From: Planctomycetota bacterium
Lineage (GTDB): Bacteria > Planctomycetota > UBA1135 > UBA2386
Assembly: GCA_014192625.1 (NCBI GenBank)
Contig: BJHM01000005.1
Location: forward strand, 115,242 to 175,648
Direction: 5' to 3'
DNA: 60,407 nucleotides
The translations under genes and the position numbers were made by a program. Shown piece by piece: positions 54,342-60,407 of this stretch (positions are counted from its first letter, which is position 1; each line of letters starts with the position of its first letter). The notes beneath the pieces were generated by a model. The model did not search any database, was not told where the DNA came from, and saw only the letters and a program-made list of their open reading frames with translations.

Positions 54342-54947
54342 TCAACTGACCGCGCAGATCTGCACGCACAACACCGCGCCTTGTGCTGCGATGCGCGTTT
54401 GTTGCTGTGCCGGCAACTCGACGCGCAGCGCATCGAATGCTTGCAAGGCAAAACGCTGCTGGCCCAAGGCTTTGTCGCAGAGCAATGTGACCTCGCTGAG
54501 CGCCACGACCAGCACCGTAGCAGCGCCGCGCATTTCGTGTTGTTCGTTTTGCACGACCGTCGCCGCAGCGCGATAGCGGGTGCGATCGACCATCAGGTTG
54601 AGGTCGCAGACCGCGCCGCCGAGCAACTCGCACTTCACCTCTGCTTCGCCGGCGAAGTCGACTCGCGCGAACTGCTTTTCGAGTCGCACTTCTTGGCCCG
54701 CGATAAAGAGCAGCAGGCCTGAGCCCTGCAACAACCAGAGTGAACGATCGATGTTGGGAAACGTGGAGAATGGGCTTTTGGCGGTGATTTTGGCGGAGCT
54801 GATGCGCCAGGCAAATGCGCTGGCTGCGGTCGCATCCGGCGGCTCGATGGCAATCTGGCGCGTTTCACCTTCGCCGTTGCGCCACGGCACGATGCGTTGC
54901 TGTTCGCTTGGGATCATGCGCCAGGTGTTGTGGGGCGGGGTTTGCAT
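54342..54947 (-). CDS. HutD-family protein
   Basis: About 201 residues (start at 54947 or 54917). The double-stranded beta-helix HutD pattern is visible: IVPWRNGEGETRQIAIEP, AFAWRISSAKITAKSPFSTF, then PNIDRSLWLLQGSGLLLFIA. HutD proteins are cupins of uncertain function, often found with histidine-utilisation genes, none of which is nearby. It converges with metK; the intervening 197 bases hold short TGGCTAG direct repeats near 54216-54235. Confidence 0.8.
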   Translation of the reverse strand: MQTPPHNTWRMIPSEQQRIVPWRNGEGETRQIAIEPPDATAASAFAWRISSAKITAKSPFSTFPNIDRSLWLLQGSGLLLFIAGQEVRLEKQFARVDFAGEAEVKCELLGGAVCDLNLMVDRTRYRAAATVVQNEQHEMRGAATVLVVALSEVTLLCDKALGQQRFALQAFDALRVELPAQQQTRIAAQGAVLCVQICAVS

Positions 54948-55041
54948 AGCTCGGAGTCGCGCTGCTGATTGAATCAGCTCGCGACTATGCCGCGAAGGTC
55001 CATTGCGTGCACTGCGCCTGTGTTGCGCTACCCTCTCCCCG

Positions 55042-56277
55042 GTGTCCGCTCAGGATTTCGTCATCGAACTTGGTCGTGCTATGCACGCCCTCGGCAGTGC
55101 TTCTTATCGCGTTGAAGATTCGATGGACGCGTGCTGTCGCAGGTTTGGTCTAAGCGGCAGTTTCTTCGCCACGCCGACGGCGATTTTCGCAGCGATCGGC
55201 CCGATTGGGGCGAAGGCCGACACGACCTTGCTGCGCGTGCGTCCCGGGCAGCACGACTTGGGCAAGTTGACCGCGTTGTATGCGGTGCGCGATGCCGTCG
55301 TCTTGCGCGGCCTCGATGCCGACGAAGGGCGGTTGCGGGTGGCTGCGATTATCAACGGGCCGCCAACGCAGCCTTGGATCCGCCGCATTCCCGCCTGGGC
55401 GATTGGTTCTGCAGCAGCGGCGATTTTTCTCGGCGGCGGTTTTAGTGAGTGCTGGGTGGCTGCGGTCACGGGGCTGATTGTCGCGGTGCTTGGCTTATTG
55501 ATGGATCGGCGTGCCCATTTTGGCCGCATCTTTGAGCCGGTGGCCTGCGCACTGGCGGCATTCCTAGTCCACTTCGCGGGCCACTTCGTGCCGCTCGATT
55601 CCGGCACCGCAATCATCGCCAGCATCGTGCCGCTGTTGCCCGGACTCACCTTCACGACCGCGCTCGCAGAACTCGCAATGCAGCATCTCGCGGCGGGCAG
55701 TGCGAGGCTGCTTGGCGCGATTGCTGTGCTGGTGACGATGACGGTCGGGATTGGTCTTGGTGGCAGGCTTGGCGCCGTTGTGTTCGGCGAGTTCACGGAC
55801 CGGCTTTCGGCACCGCTCGGTCCCATCGTGTCTGCGCTGTCGATTCTTTGCGCGGCGTTGGCTTATTCGGTGCTGCTCCGCGCCTCCTGGCGACAGGTGC
55901 CATGGGTGCTCGTGGCGATCCTCGCTTGCGCAGCGGGTTCGTGGTTTGGCAGTATTTGGTTCGACCGTGAGTTGAGCGCGTTCTTCGGCGCGCTCGCCGT
56001 GGCGCTGGCTGCGAATGTGTATGCACACCTGTTTCGGCGGCCTGCGGCGGTGCTGCGCACACCCGGCCTGCTGCTGCTTGTGCCTGGCAGCTTGGGCCTG
56101 CGCGGTTTGTCCAATGCAATGCAAGGCGGGTTTTCGGTCGGCAGCGAGTTTGCGTTTCGCATGGTGCTCGTAGGCGGTGCGATCGTGGCAGGAATGTTGA
56201 TTGCATCCGCGCTGTTACCGCCGCCAATTGATGTTGAGCCCGATGCGGAACGCAGCCAAGGCAATAGCCCTCGATAG
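55042..56277 (+). CDS. ThrE-family (threonine/serine exporter-like) membrane protein
   Basis: About 411 residues from the GTG at 55042; TTG at 55003 is an alternative. The cytoplasmic N-terminal domain (FVIELGRAMHALGSASYRVE, FFATPTAIFAAIGPIG) resembles the DUF1212/ThrE domain. Ten or so membrane helices follow (GSAAAAIFLGGGFSECWVAA, LIVAVLGLLMDRR, IIASIVPLLPGLTFTTALAE). The second half has the smaller ThrE membrane unit (SAFFGALAVALAANVYAHLF, LLLLVPGSLGLRGLSNAMQG). So both halves are fused in one protein, as in actinobacterial ThrE. Probably exports threonine or serine. Confidence 0.8.
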   Translation: MSAQDFVIELGRAMHALGSASYRVEDSMDACCRRFGLSGSFFATPTAIFAAIGPIGAKADTTLLRVRPGQHDLGKLTALYAVRDAVVLRGLDADEGRLRVAAIINGPPTQPWIRRIPAWAIGSAAAAIFLGGGFSECWVAAVTGLIVAVLGLLMDRRAHFGRIFEPVACALAAFLVHFAGHFVPLDSGTAIIASIVPLLPGLTFTTALAELAMQHLAAGSARLLGAIAVLVTMTVGIGLGGRLGAVVFGEFTDRLSAPLGPIVSALSILCAALAYSVLLRASWRQVPWVLVAILACAAGSWFGSIWFDRELSAFFGALAVALAANVYAHLFRRPAAVLRTPGLLLLVPGSLGLRGLSNAMQGGFSVGSEFAFRMVLVGGAIVAGMLIASALLPPPIDVEPDAERSQGNSPR

Positions 56278-56575
56278 GAGTTGCCGCAAAATGGCGCGGG
56301 TGCAGTGTGAATGAGTTCGCAGCGATGCTTGGCGGGTCGGTCGCAGGTCCCACGTCTGGTCGCGGTCGATGGCCAACGAAAAGCTCGTTATCGCCTGGCA
56401 TTGCGTGGTCGCTGCTGCGGTTGTCGAGCTTGGTTTTGGGGGATGAAGGCGAGGTCACAGGGCGAACTGCTAAAGCAGGCTGCGCGAAAATCCGACACTG
56501 TGGCTACCCCTAGTCGGCGCCATGGGAGGTTTGCATTCGCAAGCCGTTGGCAGCTGACGTTTCACCAACTCAAGC
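56278..56575. other. Intergenic region before the Cys-rich lipoprotein
   Basis: 298 bases with no supported gene or clear promoter. Confidence 0.5.
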
Positions 56576-57508
56576 ATGCGTCGGACTTCGTATCTGGCAC
56601 CTTTGTTCGCCCTTGTTGCCTGCGTCTCAAACCAGCAGCCAACGCCAACCATGATGTGGCCGATGCCAGCCGGCGAGACCGCCCCCACCCCAGAGGCCGT
56701 GCAGTTTGACGCGCCGTATCCACTCGACACCTGTGTAGTTACTGGTAAGCAACTCGGCATCGACTTCATCACGTTCACAACGGCGGGCCACACCTTCAAG
56801 ACCTGCTGCATCAAGTGCAAGGCGCTGGTGGAACTTGATTCAGCGACCTTCATCAAGAAGCTTGATGCGGCGGCCATTGCAGCACAGTTGCCCAACTATC
56901 CGATGACGATTTGTCCGATCTCGGGCAGCAAGCTCGGTGCGATGGGTGAGCCGGTGCAGATTGTAATCAATGGCACGCTGGTGCAACTCTGTTGCAGCCA
57001 CTGCATCAATAAGGCAAACAGCACTGCGGACGCCATCGTCCAGCGCATTCGCCAACTGTCTTTCGAAGCGCAGCTAAAAACGTATCCACTGACTACCTGC
57101 GTGGTGTCCGGCGAGCCGCTCACTCATGAAGCGATCACGACGATGGTCGGCACTACATTGGTGCGGACCTGCTGCAACAAGTGCATCAACACGGTCCTCG
57201 CAAATCTAAGCCAGTATCTCCTCGCTATTGAAGAATTGCGCAAGGCGGCGGCCAGCGCTGTGAAAAGCAGTAATACAGAGCAGCGGCCTTACCCGCTGAC
57301 GACGTGCCTTGTGTCGGGCAAGAGGCTTGACGCGGATGCGGTCACGTTCTCGATTGATAATCGGACCTTTAAGACCTGTTGCGTTACCTGCAAGGCGAAG
57401 ATTGAGAAGGACACCGAGAATTTTGTGCCGCTATTTGATGCGGCCAGCAAAGCAACTGTGCAGACGACGAACCAAAGCACCAGCAAGCCGAAGCTCCCCG
57501 GCTATTGA
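56576..57508 (+). CDS. Lipoprotein with four YHS/TRASH-like cysteine repeats
   Basis: 310 residues. The N-terminus ends in lipobox LVAC at residues 13-16, so it is probably a lipoprotein. Four similar units follow, each starting YP(L/M)xxCxxSGxxL (TG in the first) and containing CCxxC 21-23 residues after the first Cys: Cys53/77/78/81, Cys113/139/140/143, Cys175/199/200/203 and Cys244/268/269/272. This is like the YHS/TRASH group, in which Cys residues bind heavy metals. Four tandem copies with strictly kept cysteines suggest multi-metal binding. No metal-transport ATPase is nearby. Function unproven. Confidence 0.8.
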   Translation: MRRTSYLAPLFALVACVSNQQPTPTMMWPMPAGETAPTPEAVQFDAPYPLDTCVVTGKQLGIDFITFTTAGHTFKTCCIKCKALVELDSATFIKKLDAAAIAAQLPNYPMTICPISGSKLGAMGEPVQIVINGTLVQLCCSHCINKANSTADAIVQRIRQLSFEAQLKTYPLTTCVVSGEPLTHEAITTMVGTTLVRTCCNKCINTVLANLSQYLLAIEELRKAAASAVKSSNTEQRPYPLTTCLVSGKRLDADAVTFSIDNRTFKTCCVTCKAKIEKDTENFVPLFDAASKATVQTTNQSTSKPKLPGY

Positions 57509-57596
57509 GCTGCTAGCCCTTTCCCGCTTCGGCCCGTCAGCGATCCTCGCAGAAGCGGCGAGTCGGGGCTTTACCTGACCGGGGTTCCCTGCTGCA

Positions 57597-60239
57597 GTGC
57601 GTCTGTCGATGAGCATCGAAGCAATAGCGAACCAACGCCGCGCTACCTGGTTAGCCGTGGCATTACTGCTCCTGCTGCCATTTGGTTGGCTAGGGTCCTG
57701 CGTGTTTGGCAGCGAGGTGTTCGTGCCGTTCGATCTCGCTGCGTCGCCGCCGATGGCCCAGCAACTCGATGCAGCGCAGTTGCTGGCAGCGCGGGCAAAC
57801 AGCAACTATGACGTCACCGAAGTGCCGATCTGGTTTTTGCCCGAGATCCGGTTGGCGCGCCGCATCGCACTTGGCGAAGGCCGGTTCCCGGCTTGGAACG
57901 CAGAGGCGCGCGGTGGTTCGTCGCTGCACGGTCACGGCGAGGATGGGTTGCTCTATCCGCCCAACTGGCTAGCGCTGTTCGCCGAACAGCCAGAGCAGTG
58001 GCTGTTTCTGCTGTGTTACGTAAGTTTGATCATTGCTGGTCTCGGCGCATTTTTTCTCCTGCGAGCGGTGCAGTTGAGCGTGCCGGCGGCGTTGTTTGGC
58101 GGCATCACGTTCCAACTTTCGGGAGTGATGGCGGCGAATGCCTTTTTCTGCTGGCGGTTGGCATCGCTTTGCTGGTTGCCGGTCCTGTTGTGGTCGCTCG
58201 TGCGAATGGCGGATCGCACCGCGCGTGCTCGGTTGTTGCCAGGCTGTTGCTTTGCAATCGCATTTGCCGCCACATGGCTCGCTGGGTTTCCTGTGTATGC
58301 GAGCAGCAACTGCCTGGTCGCCGCGATTTTTGGCTTGGTATTGCTGGTGCGCGAATGGCGACAAAGCGGCCGGCTTGAGGCCTTGCGCCTGTTTGCCGCG
58401 ATGTCTGCGTGCGCCATTGTCGGCGTGCTGCTTGCTCTGCCGCAAGTGCTGCCCTCGGTGTTGTTCTTTGCGCAGAGTGCGCGCAACACCACCCCGACGA
58501 TTGCCGAACTCGGCACGCTCGCGTGTGATCCTGCAGGCTTGCTCGGGTATCTCGTGCCGGACCTGTTCGGAAATCCGGCGCAGGTCATGGAGCTGCCATA
58601 CGACCGCTCGCCGCTGTGGCTGTTGCTGTCCCAGCCATACACCAACAGCGATACGCCACAACCGCGCTACTACAACGCGACCGAATACTCGGTCTTTGCG
58701 GGCAGCCTCGGGTTGTTGCTCGTTTTGCTGGGACGGTGCTCGTCCGGCAGCAAGTATCGGCGTGTCGCGATTGGGTTTCTTTGCGGCATGTTGTTGCTCG
58801 CGCTGTTCGTGCCGGGTGTTCGGTTATTGCTGGCGCTGCCGGTGTTCAACCACGTGCATCCGTTTCGCTGGCTCGCGTCGGCGTCGATCTTCGTCGCGTG
58901 GCTCGCTGCGGATGGCTGCGAGCGGCTTTGTCAGGCAAGACCGTCGCGGGTTTGGTTGCTAGCAAGCTTGTCCGCGATACTCGCGATTTGCTGTTCAGGA
59001 ACAGCGTTGTTGTTTTTGCGCAAGGGCGCGCTGGTGGATCTTTCAGTGCCCGCGCAGATTGCCGCCAAGTATCAGTTCCCGCTCGACAAAGTAGTTCAGT
59101 TTATCAACGACGGTGGCGATCGCTTTGCGGCAGGCGCCGCACTTGCTGCCGCCAAGTTGCAACGCAGTGCGTTCTGGTTGTTTGCCGCAGCACTTGTGCT
59201 CGGCATCGCGCCGCTGTTGACGCGGCGACCTAGGCTGAAGGCCGCGCTGCCTTGGGTTTGTTGCGCACTTGCTGCGGTCGAATTGCTGATGCATGGCCAT
59301 GGCTATGCACATGGCCGCGAACTGGTCGGCAACGGTTGGACCACGGTGCATGAGTTTTTGGCGCGTGAGCAACGGGCGAGTGGCGCGAGCGGCGGCATTG
59401 CGATCGCGCGCGCGGCCAAGGTCGCTGGCCTGCCAGATCAGTTGCCGACCGGCATGCTGCTGCCGAGTGGCGTGCGCGACATGCACTTTGACACGCACTA
59501 CGACGCGCACAGTCATCAGCCTTGGCAGCGGCTGTTTGGTGACGCGACCGCGCAGACGGGCCATCTGACGCTTTGCCTACCCGATGACGAACGCCTGCAG
59601 CACCCAGTGCTGGACGCGCTCGGTGTCACGCATCTGCTGAGCACCGAGCTGCTGCAACATGCAGGAGAACAGGTCTTCACGCTGGCCTTCAGTAGCGGCA
59701 GTTTTTACGTCTATCGGCGGCCGCACGCACTAAAGCGCGCGTTCGTTGTCGGCCAACTGCAAGTGCTACCCAATGATGCTTCGGTGCTCGCGACGATGGT
59801 GCCGTTTTCGGCGCAAGAGGTGCCCCTTCGGACTGGCATCGAATGGCAACCGGCGCAGACGGCGTTGATCACTGCGGCAGATGCTGCGGCGATGACAGAA
59901 CCAAAACTTGCTCCCCTTGCTGCAGAACGAAAGACCTCATTTGCGACCGATGAGAGCGGACTAGTCGAGATCGATGTGACCGCTGGCGCAGCTGGATTGC
60001 TGGTCGTAAGCGATACGTATATGCCTGGCTGGGATGTCGCGATTGATGGCGCGCCCGCAAAGCTGCTGCGCGTCGATCACGCGCTGCGCGGGGTGCAGAT
60101 CCCGGCGAATGCTTGCCGCGTGCGCTTTACCTATGCGCAACCAGGGCTCGCAGTGGGGTTCGCACTTTGCTTTGTCGGTGCGCTCGCGCTGTTCACGCTA
60201 GCCGCAGTTGGCTTTCACGCCCGCCGCACCAAAGGCTGA
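57597..60239 (+). CDS. YfhO-like large membrane protein
   Basis: 880 residues from the GTG at 57597 (ATG at 57609 is also possible). The N-terminal two thirds show 11-13 membrane helices (WLAVALLLLLPFGWLGSCVF, LLCYVSLIIAGLGAFFLLRA, FALVLLV-type segments). Between the first two helices a large loop holds PIWFLPEIRLARRIALGEGR and FPAWNAEARGGSSLHGHGED, GLLYPPNW, the GT-C-like acidic loop typical of YfhO proteins. The C-terminal third is a soluble beta-sandwich (VEIDVTAGAAGLLVVSDTYM, PGWDVAIDGAPAKLLRVDHA) also known in that family, followed by a final helix. YfhO proteins glycosylate lipoteichoic acid or related polymers in some bacteria; the substrate here is unknown. Confidence 0.85.
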   Translation: MRLSMSIEAIANQRRATWLAVALLLLLPFGWLGSCVFGSEVFVPFDLAASPPMAQQLDAAQLLAARANSNYDVTEVPIWFLPEIRLARRIALGEGRFPAWNAEARGGSSLHGHGEDGLLYPPNWLALFAEQPEQWLFLLCYVSLIIAGLGAFFLLRAVQLSVPAALFGGITFQLSGVMAANAFFCWRLASLCWLPVLLWSLVRMADRTARARLLPGCCFAIAFAATWLAGFPVYASSNCLVAAIFGLVLLVREWRQSGRLEALRLFAAMSACAIVGVLLALPQVLPSVLFFAQSARNTTPTIAELGTLACDPAGLLGYLVPDLFGNPAQVMELPYDRSPLWLLLSQPYTNSDTPQPRYYNATEYSVFAGSLGLLLVLLGRCSSGSKYRRVAIGFLCGMLLLALFVPGVRLLLALPVFNHVHPFRWLASASIFVAWLAADGCERLCQARPSRVWLLASLSAILAICCSGTALLFLRKGALVDLSVPAQIAAKYQFPLDKVVQFINDGGDRFAAGAALAAAKLQRSAFWLFAAALVLGIAPLLTRRPRLKAALPWVCCALAAVELLMHGHGYAHGRELVGNGWTTVHEFLAREQRASGASGGIAIARAAKVAGLPDQLPTGMLLPSGVRDMHFDTHYDAHSHQPWQRLFGDATAQTGHLTLCLPDDERLQHPVLDALGVTHLLSTELLQHAGEQVFTLAFSSGSFYVYRRPHALKRAFVVGQLQVLPNDASVLATMVPFSAQEVPLRTGIEWQPAQTALITAADAAAMTEPKLAPLAAERKTSFATDESGLVEIDVTAGAAGLLVVSDTYMPGWDVAIDGAPAKLLRVDHALRGVQIPANACRVRFTYAQPGLAVGFALCFVGALALFTLAAVGFHARRTKG

Positions 60240-60305
60240 CCCACGTGCTAGCAAACCCCTGATGCAGCGGCTCGACGGACGATCGTGAACAGCCCGCACC
60301 CGCGT

Positions 60306-60407
60306 GCACCGCACACCGCGCACCGCGCACCGCGCACCGCGCACCGCACACCGCACACCGCGCACCGCGCATCGCGCACCGCGCGCACCGCGCCTCGCGC
60401 ACCGCAC
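60306..60407 (+). repeat. Tandem 7-bp array (GCACCGC and variants), cut by the window end
   Basis: Fourteen near-identical heptamers GCACCGC or ACACCGC follow one another, with two single changes (GCATCGC, GCCTCGC) and one 2-base insertion near 60383. It begins 67 bases after the YfhO gene and continues beyond the window. Confidence 0.9.

Overview
The window comes from a GC-rich, Gram-negative-type (diderm), flagellated bacterium. Evidence includes a TonB-dependent outer-membrane receptor with its ExbB/ExbD/TonB system, several secreted and lipoprotein-type proteins, and a flagellar basal-body operon. Secreted proteins built from beta-helix, beta-propeller or FG-GAP units, two of them with a short Gly/Pro/Cys-rich terminal domain, together with an ECF sigma factor/CHAT-protein operon and YHS/TRASH-like Cys repeats, point to a planctomycete-like lineage. 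That assignment is inference from gene style, not from a marker comparison. No insertion sequence, prophage, CRISPR array, rRNA or tRNA gene was recognised.

Layout. 0.5-2.4 kb: rlmH, a small secreted protein and a NadR-like P-loop ATPase. 2.4-4.1 kb: an FG-GAP secreted protein that converges on a minus-strand operon (7738 to 4032) of ECF sigma factor, membrane anti-sigma-like protein and membrane-anchored TPR-CHAT protease-like protein. This is the most intriguing regulatory unit here. 8.1-9.7 kb: a divergent secreted beta-propeller protein. 10.2-21.3 kb: an outer-membrane uptake locus with a secreted beta-helix protein, a helical-repeat lipoprotein, a TonB-dependent receptor, a DUF3450 coiled-coil protein, a large ExbB/TtpC-like channel, ExbD, TonB and a TPR protein, resembling the TonB2-type systems of marine gammaproteobacteria. 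21.9-28.8 kb: housekeeping genes pth-rpsF-rpsR-rplI-rimO-pgsA-pgpA, then a HAMP-PP2C phosphatase and a MazG-like protein, meeting rph from the other strand. rpsR carries a long glycine-rich N-terminal tract broken by a one-base frame change.

28.9-40.0 kb: a degenerate hybrid-kinase-like protein, a Gly-rich secreted protein, and a group of glycan genes (GT4, GT87-like, GT2, YdjC/HpnK-type deacetylase, GH38-C-terminal-like secreted protein, large glycosyltransferase). A 191-bp tandem array built of 10- and 11-bp units lies inside this group. 40.1-49.7 kb: flagellar genes flgB-flgC-fliE-fliF-fliG-fliH-fliI-(439-bp gap)-fliJ-motE-like-fliL-fliM-fliN, mostly overlapping or within a few bases. 50.0-60.2 kb: a deoxyhypusine-synthase-like enzyme, an enolase-superfamily dehydratase, metK, a HutD-family protein, a ThrE-like exporter, a four-repeat Cys-rich lipoprotein and a YfhO-like membrane protein. 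The window ends inside a 7-bp tandem array.

Limits: all calls come from reading the sequence. No similarity search, structure prediction or RNA-fold computation was run, so family names for divergent genes and all start-codon choices are provisional.
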